This document shows, piece after piece, positions 1 through 8,248 of a stretch of DNA of 64,000 nucleotides. Source of the stretch: Streptomyces sp. NBC_01262 (lineage in GTDB: Bacteria > Actinomycetota > Actinomycetes > Streptomycetales > Streptomycetaceae); the NCBI RefSeq assembly GCF_036226365.1, contig NZ_CP108462.1:8228001-8292000 (forward strand). Direction: 5' to 3'. Position numbers and translations under genes: made by a program. Positions within the stretch are counted from its first letter, which is position 1. Every line of letters starts with the position of its first letter. The notes beneath the pieces are model-generated. The model worked only from the letters and a program-made list of their open reading frames with translations. It searched no databases and had not been told where the DNA came from.

Positions 1-1338
1 GCGCTGACCGCCGCCGACGCCGGAGCCCGGGTGCTGCTGCTCGAACGCGCGCCGGTGGTCTTCCGCGGCGGCAACAGCCGGCACACCCGCAACATCCGGT
101 GCGTGCACGACACCGGTGACGAGTTCACGACCGGCCCCTATCCCTTCGACGAGCTCTGGGACGATCTGTGCGGAGTCGGCGAGGGACCGAGCGACGAGCG
201 GCTCGCCGAGCTGACCGTACGTCAATCGGCCACCGTGCCCGCCTGGATGGCCGCACACGGTGCCCGCTGGCAGCGGGCCCTGTCCGGCACGCTGAACCTG
301 GCCCGCACCAACAGGTTCTTCCTCGGCGGCGGCAAGGCGCTGCTCAACGCCTACTACCGCACGGCGGAGCGCGCAGGAGTGGAGATCGCCTACGACCGCA
401 CCGTGACACGGCTGGAGTTCGACGGCGAGACCTGCGCCGCCGTGCTCACCGATGACGGGCGCCGGATCCGGGCGGCCTCCGTCATCTGCGCCAGCGGCGG
501 CTTCGAGGCGAACCTCGAATGGCTGGGCCGCTACTGGGGCGACGCGGCCAAGGGCTTCCACGTGCGCGGACCGTCGTACAACGACGGCTCCGTGCTGCGG
601 GAGTTACTGGATGCGGGCGCACAACGCGCGGGCGAGGAGCGCGGGTTCCACGCCGTCGCGGTGGACGCCCGCAGCCCGAAGTACGACGGCGGAATCGCCA
701 CCCGTATCGACTCCATCCCCTTCGGTATCGTGGTCGACCGCGAGGGCCGCCGCTTCTACGACGAGGGCGAGGACATCTGGCCCAAGCGGTACGCGATCTG
801 GGGCCGGAACATCGCCCTGCGCCCCGGCCAGATCGCGTACGCCCTGTGGGACGCGAAGGTCCAGGGGGCCTTCCTGCCGCCCATGTACGGCGCGTACACG
901 GCCCGGACGATCGAGGAACTCGCCGAGTCGCTCGGGCTGGACAAGCGGGCGGTGGCGGAGACCGTCGGCGCCTTCAACGCGGCGGTCGACCGCGGCGGCG
1001 ACCCGTCGCGGGCCTTCACCATGGCCCGGCCGGACGGCAGGGCCACCGCCGGACTCGACCCGCCGAAGAGCAACTGGGCCCAGCGCCTGGACACTTCACC
1101 GTACTACGCCGTGCCGATGCGCCCCGGCATCACCTTCACCTACCTCGGCGTCGCGGTCACCGAGCAGGCGCGGGTACGCCGGGCGGACGGCGGGCTCTTC
1201 CGGAACGTCTTCGCCGCCGGCGAGATCATGTCGGGGAACATCCTGTCCACCGGGTACCTCGCCGGATTCGGCATGACCATCGGCACCGTATGGGGACGCA
1301 TCGCGGGACAGGAGGCGGCCCGCCATGCCCTTCGATGA
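1..1338 (+). CDS. tcuA: FAD-dependent tricarballylate dehydrogenase TcuA-like (5' end outside window)
   Basis: This belongs to the FAD_binding_2 (fumarate reductase/succinate dehydrogenase flavoprotein) family. TcuA of enteric bacteria oxidises tricarballylate to cis-aconitate in the cytoplasm and hands the electrons to TcuB. The frame is open from base 1, entering at the end of the N-terminal Rossmann unit (AGARVLLLER), so the start codon and GxGxxG loop lie upstream. GGNSRHTRN follows at once, typical of the family, and the flavin-contacting C-terminus GNILSTGYLAGFGMTIG is intact. The stop overlaps the next start by 14 bases, so the two are translationally coupled. The adjacent TcuB homologue is the main reason for preferring TcuA over another fumarate-reductase-like enzyme. 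The substrate is inferred, not shown. Confidence 0.8.
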   Translation, partial: ALTAADAGARVLLLERAPVVFRGGNSRHTRNIRCVHDTGDEFTTGPYPFDELWDDLCGVGEGPSDERLAELTVRQSATVPAWMAAHGARWQRALSGTLNLARTNRFFLGGGKALLNAYYRTAERAGVEIAYDRTVTRLEFDGETCAAVLTDDGRRIRAASVICASGGFEANLEWLGRYWGDAAKGFHVRGPSYNDGSVLRELLDAGAQRAGEERGFHAVAVDARSPKYDGGIATRIDSIPFGIVVDREGRRFYDEGEDIWPKRYAIWGRNIALRPGQIAYALWDAKVQGAFLPPMYGAYTARTIEELAESLGLDKRAVAETVGAFNAAVDRGGDPSRAFTMARPDGRATAGLDPPKSNWAQRLDTSPYYAVPMRPGITFTYLGVAVTEQARVRRADGGLFRNVFAAGEIMSGNILSTGYLAGFGMTIGTVWGRIAGQEAARHALR

Positions 1339-2332
1339 CCTTTTCGACGAGGCCGCACGCCAGCTCACCATCTGCAACGCCTGCCGCTACTGCGCCGGCT
1401 ACTGCCCCGTCTGGCCGGCGCTGGAACTGCGAACCGCGCTGGAGCGCTCCGACATCACCCACCTCGCCAACCTCTGCCACGACTGCGGCGACTGCCTCAG
1501 CGCGTGCATGTACGCCCCGCCGCACGAGTTCGCGGTGGATCCCCCGAAGGCGTTCGCCGAGGTCCGGGAGGAGACGTACCGGCGCTATGTGTGGCCGCAC
1601 CGCGCGCCGGGACGGCTGGGAACGGGCGTCGCCTTCGGCGTGGTCTGCCTCGTGCTCGCCCTGCTGTCCTACCTGTTCACCGGCCGCCCGTTCGTGGTGG
1701 CGGACACGCCTGGCGACCCGTACGAGATCCTGCCGCACATCCCGATGCTGATCGCGGTGGGTGCCCCCGGCCTGTGGGCGGCCGGCATGTTCGGCTGGTC
1801 GGCGCTGCGGTACTGGCGCGACATCCACGGCCGCCTCGCCGATCTCCTGAGGCTCCGGGTGTGGCTGACGACGTTCACACAGGCCGTGCAGTTGCGGCAC
1901 ATGACCGGGGGCGGCGCCGGCTGCGAGGTTCCAGGCCGGCGCGGGTTCCATGTGGTGCTGGTGTACGGCTTCGGGCTCTGCGTCGTCTCCACGACGGCGG
2001 CGGCGTACCTGCAGAACGTGCTCGGCGCGCATCCCCCGTACGCGTATGTGTCCGTGCCCGTGATCAGCGGCAGCGTGGGCGGGATCGCCATGATCGTCGG
2101 GGGGACCGGGCTGTGGCTGCGTCGCGGCGGCAGCGGCTTCCTGTGGTCGCTGCTCGTCCTGGCCGCCTCCGGGATGCTCACGATGCTCCTGCGGGAGACC
2201 GCCGCCTTCGGCCCGCTGCTCCTGCTCCATGTCGGGGCGGTCGTCGTCGCCTTCGGGCTCGCCCCGTACACCAAGTTCGTCCACGGGATCTTCCGGACGC
2301 TGTCCATCCACCACGACAACCTGGAGCGCTGA
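1325..2332 (+). CDS. tcuB: TcuB-like membrane Fe-S electron-transfer protein
   Basis: TcuB reoxidises the FADH2 of TcuA and passes electrons to the quinone pool. The 335-residue product has two ferredoxin-like CxxCxxCxxxC clusters at residues 17-27 and 51-61. About six hydrophobic segments follow from residue 100 onward, which matches the TcuB/CitB layout of an N-terminal Fe-S domain on a membrane anchor. The start overlaps the tcuA end by 14 bases and the stop is one base before the next ATG. The family is clear; the exact electron acceptor is not visible in sequence. Confidence 0.82.
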   Translation: MPFDDLFDEAARQLTICNACRYCAGYCPVWPALELRTALERSDITHLANLCHDCGDCLSACMYAPPHEFAVDPPKAFAEVREETYRRYVWPHRAPGRLGTGVAFGVVCLVLALLSYLFTGRPFVVADTPGDPYEILPHIPMLIAVGAPGLWAAGMFGWSALRYWRDIHGRLADLLRLRVWLTTFTQAVQLRHMTGGGAGCEVPGRRGFHVVLVYGFGLCVVSTTAAAYLQNVLGAHPPYAYVSVPVISGSVGGIAMIVGGTGLWLRRGGSGFLWSLLVLAASGMLTMLLRETAAFGPLLLLHVGAVVVAFGLAPYTKFVHGIFRTLSIHHDNLER

Positions 2333-2333
2333 C

Positions 2334-3941
2334 ATGAGCAACACCGCAGCGGTGGTCGCCGGGTACATCCGTGCCATGGGCACCCGGTTCGTGTTCGCCT
2401 ACCCGGGAGACCCGGTCATCGAGCTGATGGAGGCGCTGCGCACCCTCGGCATCGAGGTCGTCCTCGCCACCCGCGAAGGCACCGCGGTGTTCATGGCCGA
2501 GGCCCACGCGATGGTGACCGGGCTGCCCGGGGTCTGCCTGTCGACGCTGGGGCCCGGGTCGACCGCGATCGTCAACGGAGTGGCCGCCGCGACGTGGGAC
2601 CGGGTTCCGATGCTGGCGATCTCGGGCCAGATCGACCCGGGACGCGAGGACTTCGTGACCCATCAGGTCGTGGACCACAAACTGCTCTTCTCACCGGTCG
2701 CCAAGTGGGCCGGGCGGATCCACCCCCGGTCCGTCGACACGGTGATGCGCAAGGCATTGCGCCTGGCCGTCGCCGAACGGCCGGGGGCCGTCCATCTCAC
2801 CGGCTCCGCCGAGGCATTCGCCGCGTCGGCACCCGACACGGCCATTGCCCTGCCGCCGCTCGACGGCGGCGCCGGAGGGATCCGGGTGCAGATGGTCCCC
2901 GGTGGCCCGGACCCGGCGGCGGTGCTGCGTGCGGCCCGCCGTCCGGTCCTGCTGGCCGGGGCCGCCGCGACCCGGTGCGGCGCGACCGGCGCCCTGATCC
3001 GGCTGGCGGAGGGGGTCGGAGCCCCCGTGGTGGTGTCGCCGATGGCCAAGGGCGTGTTCCCCGAGGACCACCCACTCTTCGCCGGGGTCCTCGACATGGC
3101 GTGCAACCAGGTCGTGTGGGAGTTTCTGGCGGGCAGCGACCTCGTCGTGGCCGCCGGATTCGACCCGGTCGAGCTGATCAGACCCTGGCAGCTGGCCGTG
3201 CCGGTCCTGCACGTCGACACCACGCCCAACACCGACCAGATCTACCCCAGCGGCTGCGAGCTGGTCGGGGACGTCTCCGCGAGCCTGGACCGGCTCGCCG
3301 ACGGATGGCGGGGCGGGCCCCGGTGGACGGAGCGGGAGGTCGCGGCACACCGCGACCGGCTCCGTACCGCCTATTACGCGGGCCGGGTCGCCGGCCGCCT
3401 CAACCCCACCGACGTCATCGACGTCGTACGAGCCGCCGCACCCCCCGAAACCGTGGTCACCTGTGATGTCGGCTCGCACAAGCTCCTCGTCGGCCAGGGC
3501 TGGCAGACCCTCCGGCCCCGCGGCGTCCTGATGAGCAACGGCCTGTCCGCGATGGGCCTGGGGCTCCCCGGGGCGATCGCCGCCCAGATGACGCTCGGCG
3601 AGACCCCCGTCGTCGCGCTGATCGGCGACGGCGGCTTCGCGATGGCCGCCACCGAACTCCGGCTGGCCGCCACCCGCGGGCTGCGGCTCGCGGTGGTGGT
3701 GTTCGCCGACAGCAGCCTCAACCGCATCGAGCTCAAACAGCGCGCCCTGGGCTATCCGAGCACGGCGACCCGCCTCGACGACATCGACCTGGTCGCGCTC
3801 GCGGGCTCCATGGGCTGCGACGGAGTGCGGGTGACGTCGGCGGCCCAGTTGGAAAAGGCCATGGCCGGGCTGGCGGGCCTGACCCGGCCACTGCTGATCG
3901 AGGCGCGTATCGACCCCAGCCAGTACGAGGCGCAGTTCTGA
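2334..3941 (+). CDS. Thiamine-diphosphate enzyme, acetolactate-synthase-like
   Basis: This is a 535-residue IlvB-type ThDP enzyme. The N-terminal pyrimidine-binding domain carries the activating glutamate (Glu48, in TREGTAVF). The C-terminal ThDP motif begins GDG at 431-433 and its metal-ligand Asn is about 30 residues later (Asn463). Relatives include acetolactate synthase, benzoylformate and oxalyl-CoA decarboxylases and sulfoacetaldehyde acetyltransferase. No regulatory (IlvN) subunit is nearby, which argues against a housekeeping acetolactate synthase. ATG at 2334 was chosen because it abuts the tcuB stop. Lying between tcuAB and a PrpD-type gene, it probably acts on a keto acid made downstream of tricarballylate or aconitate, but its substrate cannot be read from the sequence. 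Confidence 0.8.
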   Translation: MSNTAAVVAGYIRAMGTRFVFAYPGDPVIELMEALRTLGIEVVLATREGTAVFMAEAHAMVTGLPGVCLSTLGPGSTAIVNGVAAATWDRVPMLAISGQIDPGREDFVTHQVVDHKLLFSPVAKWAGRIHPRSVDTVMRKALRLAVAERPGAVHLTGSAEAFAASAPDTAIALPPLDGGAGGIRVQMVPGGPDPAAVLRAARRPVLLAGAAATRCGATGALIRLAEGVGAPVVVSPMAKGVFPEDHPLFAGVLDMACNQVVWEFLAGSDLVVAAGFDPVELIRPWQLAVPVLHVDTTPNTDQIYPSGCELVGDVSASLDRLADGWRGGPRWTEREVAAHRDRLRTAYYAGRVAGRLNPTDVIDVVRAAAPPETVVTCDVGSHKLLVGQGWQTLRPRGVLMSNGLSAMGLGLPGAIAAQMTLGETPVVALIGDGGFAMAATELRLAATRGLRLAVVVFADSSLNRIELKQRALGYPSTATRLDDIDLVALAGSMGCDGVRVTSAAQLEKAMAGLAGLTRPLLIEARIDPSQYEAQF

Positions 3942-3951
3942 GGGAGCGGGC

Positions 3952-5319
3952 ATGACCGTAGTGGAGCAGCTCGCCGAGTTCGCGGTCGCCCAGCGGGCGC
4001 TGCCGCTCGGGGAGGACGTACGCCACGCCGCCGTTCGCGCGGTCGTGGACTGGGTCTCGGCCACCGTCCCGGGCTCCGTCACTCCGGCCGCCCGCGCTCT
4101 GACCGAGGCGCTCGCCCCCGGCCCCGGGCCCTCCCGGCTCATCCCTTCGGGGCAGGCCACCGACGTACGGACCGCCGCGCTGCTCAACGGGACCGCGGCG
4201 CACGCCGCCGAGCTCGACGACATCTACCGCGACGCGCTCTACCACCCCGGCGCGCCGACCATCGCCGCGGCGTTCGCGGTCGCCGACCTCCTCGACGCCA
4301 CCGGCGAGGACCTCCTGCGCGCCGTGATCACCGGCTACGAGATCGGTGCGCGCATCGCCCTCGCCGTCGGTCCCGCCCACTACCGCCATTGGCACACCAC
4401 CGGAACCGTGGGCACCTTCGGCGCGGCGGCCGCGGTGGCGGAGCTGCTCCGGCTGGATGCCGGCCGGTTCGCGGGCGCGCTCGCGCTCGCCGCGACCATG
4501 GCCGCCGGCCTCCAGCAGACCTTCCGGTCGCCGTCCACCGGCAAGCCACTGCACGCCGGCCATGCCGCCGAGGCCGGGGTGCTGGCCGCGCTCGCCGCCG
4601 ACAAGGGCCTCGCCGGAGCCCTGGATGTCCTGGAGGGCCCGGCGGGTTTCGGCGTCGCCACCGCCGGGGTCACCGACTTCCCCCTCACCGGCCTGGGCGA
4701 CCCGTTCTGCGTCACGGCGACGACGGTGAAGTACCACGCCTGCTGCGGGCACACCTTCGCCGCGATCGACGGCGCGATCGAACTGCGCGCCGACGGCATA
4801 CGGGCGCAGGACATCGCGGCCATCGAGATCGAGACCTACCGGACCGCCATCGAGGTCGCCGGCCGCGCGGACCCCCACGAGCCCGGCGAAGCCCGGTTCA
4901 GCCTGGCCTACACCGTCGCCGCCGCGCTGGTGCTGGGCAGCGTACGACTGCACGCCTTCGAACCCGAGGCCCTGCGCAACCCGGCGATCCGGAACCTCAT
5001 GGCCCGCACCACGACACGGGTCGATCCGGAGCTGGACGCGATCGCCCCCGGGCGGCGGGCCGCCCGCGTACGGGTCACCATCCGGCAGGGCGCCACTCAC
5101 GAACGGTTGCGGCTCACGCGTAAGGGCGACCCCGACGACCCCCTGAACGACCAGGAGCTGCGCGACAAGTTCGACGAACTGGTCCCTCCGTTCCTCGGCC
5201 GGTCCCGGGCCGAGGCGATCGCGAGCGCGCTGTGGAACCTGCCCTCTCTCGCGCGGATGAGCGCTCTGGACTGGGCGGCGGGAATAGCCGGCTCACCCGT
5301 GGGGTTGAGCACGCAGTAG
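3952..5319 (+). CDS. MmgE/PrpD family protein
   Basis: This 455-residue protein of the MmgE/PrpD fold starts 10 bases after the ThDP gene, with GGGAGCGGG as ribosome site. The family contains 2-methylcitrate dehydratase and cis-aconitate decarboxylase, which act on tricarboxylates chemically close to the TcuA product. Hallmarks are the early GTAAHAAELDD stretch, the FGAAAAVAELL helix, HAGHAAEAGVLAALAADKG, and a KYHACCGHTFAAIDGA segment in the middle. No methylcitrate synthase or isocitrate-lyase-like gene is adjacent, so propionate catabolism is not the obvious role. Hydration or decarboxylation of cis-aconitate is an inference from gene order. Confidence 0.8.
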   Translation: MTVVEQLAEFAVAQRALPLGEDVRHAAVRAVVDWVSATVPGSVTPAARALTEALAPGPGPSRLIPSGQATDVRTAALLNGTAAHAAELDDIYRDALYHPGAPTIAAAFAVADLLDATGEDLLRAVITGYEIGARIALAVGPAHYRHWHTTGTVGTFGAAAAVAELLRLDAGRFAGALALAATMAAGLQQTFRSPSTGKPLHAGHAAEAGVLAALAADKGLAGALDVLEGPAGFGVATAGVTDFPLTGLGDPFCVTATTVKYHACCGHTFAAIDGAIELRADGIRAQDIAAIEIETYRTAIEVAGRADPHEPGEARFSLAYTVAAALVLGSVRLHAFEPEALRNPAIRNLMARTTTRVDPELDAIAPGRRAARVRVTIRQGATHERLRLTRKGDPDDPLNDQELRDKFDELVPPFLGRSRAEAIASALWNLPSLARMSALDWAAGIAGSPVGLSTQ

Positions 5320-5333
5320 ACAGACCTGTCTAC
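5316..5333. promoter_or_regulatory. TetR-type operator palindrome
   Basis: GTAGACAG-AC-CTGTCTAC is a perfect 8-bp inverted repeat with a two-base spacer. It resembles the TAGAC/GTCTA operators of LmrA/YxaF-type TetR repressors. It overlaps the TAG stop of the PrpD gene and sits 33 bases before the MFS start. That places it where the TetR protein encoded two genes downstream could control an internal promoter for the exporter-regulator pair. Confidence 0.75.
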
Positions 5334-5366
5334 TCAATTCGGCTTCGTCCCCGCGAAGGATCTTTG

Positions 5367-6668
5367 ATGAACCACCCCGAACAGCGCGAGCGCCCCACGG
5401 CGTCGAGCCGACCGATACCGCCACGGGCCGCGTTCTACGTGCTCGCCTCCATCGTGGTCTCCTTCCTCGCCGCCTCCAGCGCCCCCACCCCCCTCTACGC
5501 GACCTACCAGGCCGAATGGGGCTTCACCCCCATCACCACCACCGCCGTCTTCGGCATCTACGCGATCACCGTGCTGTCGGGCCTGCTGGTCCTCGGGAAG
5601 CTGTCCGACCACGTGGGCCGACGCCCCGTTCTGATCACCGCGATCGCGGCACAGGCCGCCGCGATGCTGCTGTTCTCCACCGCCGGAGGCGTCGACGAAC
5701 TGCTCGTCGCCCGCATCGTGCAGGGCCTGTCCACGGGCGCCGCGCTCGGTGCGGTCGGCGCCGCGATGATGGACATCAACCGGGCCCGCGGCACCATGGC
5801 GAACGCCTTCGCACCCGGCCTGGGCACCGCGACGGGCTCCCTGATCAGCGGTTTCGTCGTCCAGTACGTTCCCGCCCCCACCCACACGATCTACCTCGGC
5901 CTGCTGGCCGTGTTCGCGGCCCAGGCGATCGCCATCACCCTGATCGACGAAACCGTCACCCGCGAGCCCGGAGCTCTGGCCAGCCTGGTGCCCGAGATCA
6001 AGCTCCCGCGCACGCTCCGCGGCCCCGTCCTGGCGGTGGCACCCGTCATCTTCGCCGTCTGGGCGCTCGCCGGGTTCTACGGCTCCCTCGGCCCCGCCCT
6101 GGTGCGCACCCTGGTCGGCTCCACCTCCGCCGTCTACGGAGGCCTCGGCCTCTTCGTCCTCGCGATCGTCGCGGCCACCGCCGTCCTCGCGCTGCGGAAG
6201 ACCCGGGCCACCACCGTGATGTACACCGGGATAGCGGCCCTCATCGCCGGAGTGACGCTCACCCTGATCGCCGTCGACCTGGGCGCACCGGTGCTGTTCT
6301 TCGTCGGTACGGCCGTGGCCGGACTCGGCTTCGGCAGCGGCTTCCAGGGTGGCATCCGCACCGTGATGCCGCTGGCCAAGCCGCACGAGAGCTCCGGCGT
6401 ACTGTCGCTGCTCTTCGTCGTCTCCTACCTCGGCATGGGGGTCCCCTCCGTCCTCGCGGGTGTACTGGTGGTGCACGGCGGCGGCCTCGTCCGGACCTCC
6501 GCGGAATACGGAATCGTGGTCATCGGCCTGGCCCTGCTGGCCCTCGCGGCTCTGCTGCTGCGCGGCAGGCCGCACCGCGCCCCTGGGATGATCGTGGCCT
6601 CCGGGGCCACGGCCACGGCCACCGGGCTTCAGGCCGCCGAGGCCGAGCAGGAACTGTCGAGAAGGTGA
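5367..6668 (+). CDS. MFS transporter
   Basis: This is a 433-residue major facilitator protein with about 12 membrane segments. It has the loop 2-3 signature KLSDHVGRRPVL and the N-terminal APTPLYATYQAEWGFTP typical of actinobacterial MFS proteins paired with TetR regulators. ATG at 5367 follows a GAAGGA ribosome site; an earlier in-frame GTG would run through the operator. It has its own operator-linked promoter and is five bases from the tetR gene, so it may be an exporter under local repression and not the TcuC-type uptake system. Import of the pathway substrate remains possible. Confidence 0.85.
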   Translation: MNHPEQRERPTASSRPIPPRAAFYVLASIVVSFLAASSAPTPLYATYQAEWGFTPITTTAVFGIYAITVLSGLLVLGKLSDHVGRRPVLITAIAAQAAAMLLFSTAGGVDELLVARIVQGLSTGAALGAVGAAMMDINRARGTMANAFAPGLGTATGSLISGFVVQYVPAPTHTIYLGLLAVFAAQAIAITLIDETVTREPGALASLVPEIKLPRTLRGPVLAVAPVIFAVWALAGFYGSLGPALVRTLVGSTSAVYGGLGLFVLAIVAATAVLALRKTRATTVMYTGIAALIAGVTLTLIAVDLGAPVLFFVGTAVAGLGFGSGFQGGIRTVMPLAKPHESSGVLSLLFVVSYLGMGVPSVLAGVLVVHGGGLVRTSAEYGIVVIGLALLALAALLLRGRPHRAPGMIVASGATATATGLQAAEAEQELSRR

Positions 6669-6673
6669 ACGGC

Positions 6674-7261
6674 ATGACGAAGACGCCGACTGCCAAGGGC
6701 CCGACTGCCCGTGAGAGGCTGCTCTCGGCGGCGGACGAGCTGTTCTACGCCGAGGGCGTGCGGACGGTCGGGATCGACCGGATCATCGAGCACGCGGGGG
6801 TCGCCAAGGCATCCCTGTACAACACCTTCGGCGGCAAGGAACAGCTCGTCCGCGCCTATCTCGACTCCCGGCACGCCAGGATCACCGAGCGCCTGCTGCG
6901 CGGCGTCAACCGCGCCGACACCCCGCGTGAGCGCCTGCTGGCCGTCTTCGACGCCCAGGGCGAGTTGTTCACCGAGCGGAGCTATCACGGCTGCGCTTTC
7001 GTGGCGGCCAGCGCGGAGGCACAGCCCGGCAGCTCCGTCGAAGAGGCATCCGACACCTACCGCGCCTGGATCCGGACCCTCTTCACCGACCTCGCCCGCG
7101 ACGCCGGCGCCCCGGATCCCGAGGCACTCGCCCGGCAACTGCACCTCCTGTACGACGGGAGCGGCCTGTCCGCACGGATGGACCGCGACCCCTCGTCAGC
7201 CGAGGCCGCCCGGACGGCGGCCGCCGTCCTGATCGACGCGGCGCTGTCGACCCACTCGTGA
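6674..7261 (+). CDS. TetR/AcrR family repressor
   Basis: This 195-residue regulator has an N-terminal helix-turn-helix (RERLLSAADELFYAEGVRTVGIDRI then AGVAKASLYNTFGGKEQLV; residues about 14-62) and a variable ligand-binding C-terminal half. It starts five bases after the MFS stop with GAGAAGG upstream, forming a two-gene unit. The perfect palindrome at 5316-5333 is the likely binding site, giving autoregulation together with the transporter. The ligand is unknown. Confidence 0.88.
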   Translation: MTKTPTAKGPTARERLLSAADELFYAEGVRTVGIDRIIEHAGVAKASLYNTFGGKEQLVRAYLDSRHARITERLLRGVNRADTPRERLLAVFDAQGELFTERSYHGCAFVAASAEAQPGSSVEEASDTYRAWIRTLFTDLARDAGAPDPEALARQLHLLYDGSGLSARMDRDPSSAEAARTAAAVLIDAALSTHS

Positions 7262-7282
7262 AGCGTCGCGAAGCTGTGTTCG

Positions 7283-8149
7283 TCAGGCCGTAGCGAGGTG
7301 CTGCGCCTGCTGTACGGCGTCCGGGATGTCGCCGACGGGGAAACGGACATGGCGTATGGTCCGGTCCGCGTCGATGACCAGGATGAGCCGTTTGAGCCGC
7401 AGCTGGCCCGCGCCCCGGAAGGTCGGGAGCCGCAGGGCCGCCGCCAGCCGCAGGTCCGCGTCGGACAGCAGGGGGTAGGGGACCGACTCGGCTTGCGCGA
7501 AGGCCGCCTGCTCGTAGGGCAGTTGGGTGCTGACGCCGTGCACCGCCACGCCCGACTCGTGGAAGGACGGCCAGGCGTCCCGGAACAGCCGGTTCTCCAG
7601 GGTGCAGCCGGCCGCCCCCTCGATGCCGCTCCCGCCGATGCCGTCCTCCCACGGGATCCCGGTCGCCGGGTAGGTGAAGAGCACCGTCGCGGCGGCGTCG
7701 GGGTCCACGACGTCCCGCTCCTTGCCGTCGGCGCCCGGCAGCCGCAGGTCCGACGGCAGGCGGGTGCCGGTCAGGGCGTGGACGCGGGCGTGTTCGGCTC
7801 CGCCGTCCGGGGCGGTGGCGGTGACGGTGCCGTCGCCCAGGACCCAGCGGTCGGCCCAGTCCTGCATGGCGACCAGGAGGGGGAGCAGCCCGAGCCCGGA
7901 GTCGGTGAGCAGGTACTCGTAGCGCACCGGGCGTCGCTGGTAGAGGCTGCGGCGCAGTACGCCCCGCGCGACCAGCCGCCCCAGGCGTTCGGTGAGGACC
8001 TTGCGCGAGAGGCCGAGCTCACCGGCCAGCTCGTCGAACCGTACGTGGCCACGTGCGACTTCACGCAGGATCAGCACGTTCCACCAGTCGCCCACGACCA
8101 CGGCGGCCTGGGCGATGCCGCAGGTCTCGTCGGCGTTGTGCATTCTCAT
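7283..8149 (-). CDS. HxlR-type regulator fused to a peroxiredoxin-like domain
   Basis: The 288-residue product has two parts. Residues about 8-105 form an HxlR winged helix (CGIAQAAVVVGDWWNVLILRE, then ELGLSRKVLTERLGRL). Residues about 130-285 resemble AhpC/BCP-type peroxiredoxins: VLFTYPATGIP, then GAAGCTLENRLFRD around Cys182 at the peroxidatic-cysteine position, and a C-terminal LILVIDADRTIRHVRFPVGD. Cys10 and Cys182 are the only cysteines in the protein, and Cys10 falls where HxlR-type redox and aldehyde sensors carry their reactive cysteine. The gene diverges from an enolase gene. Sensing of peroxide or electrophiles through an inter-domain disulfide is inferred. A second in-frame ATG lies at 8143. 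Confidence 0.8.
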   Translation of the reverse strand: MRMHNADETCGIAQAAVVVGDWWNVLILREVARGHVRFDELAGELGLSRKVLTERLGRLVARGVLRRSLYQRRPVRYEYLLTDSGLGLLPLLVAMQDWADRWVLGDGTVTATAPDGGAEHARVHALTGTRLPSDLRLPGADGKERDVVDPDAAATVLFTYPATGIPWEDGIGGSGIEGAAGCTLENRLFRDAWPSFHESGVAVHGVSTQLPYEQAAFAQAESVPYPLLSDADLRLAAALRLPTFRGAGQLRLKRLILVIDADRTIRHVRFPVGDIPDAVQQAQHLATA

Positions 8150-8184
8150 CCGGCCATAGTAGGTTCACTTTCGGAACTTAGTGG

Positions 8185-8199
8185 GTTCCCGATGGGAAC
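8185..8199. promoter_or_regulatory. Palindrome in the HxlR/enolase divergent promoter
   Basis: GTTCCC-GAT-GGGAAC is a perfect 6-bp inverted repeat in the 99-bp space between the divergent regulator and enolase genes. It is a candidate operator for the HxlR-peroxiredoxin protein. Three exact 8-bp tandem copies of ACGGACTC follow at 8198-8221, ending about 27 bases before the enolase start. Confidence 0.4.
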
Positions 8200-8248
8200 G
8201 GACTCACGGACTCACGGACTCTCCGGATCGAGCTTTGGGGGCAGCACC

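Noticed and set aside
3952..5319. Calling the PrpD-type gene a methylcitrate dehydratase of propionate metabolism
   Set aside because: No methylcitrate synthase or methylisocitrate lyase is nearby and the partners are TcuA/TcuB, so only the family name is justified.
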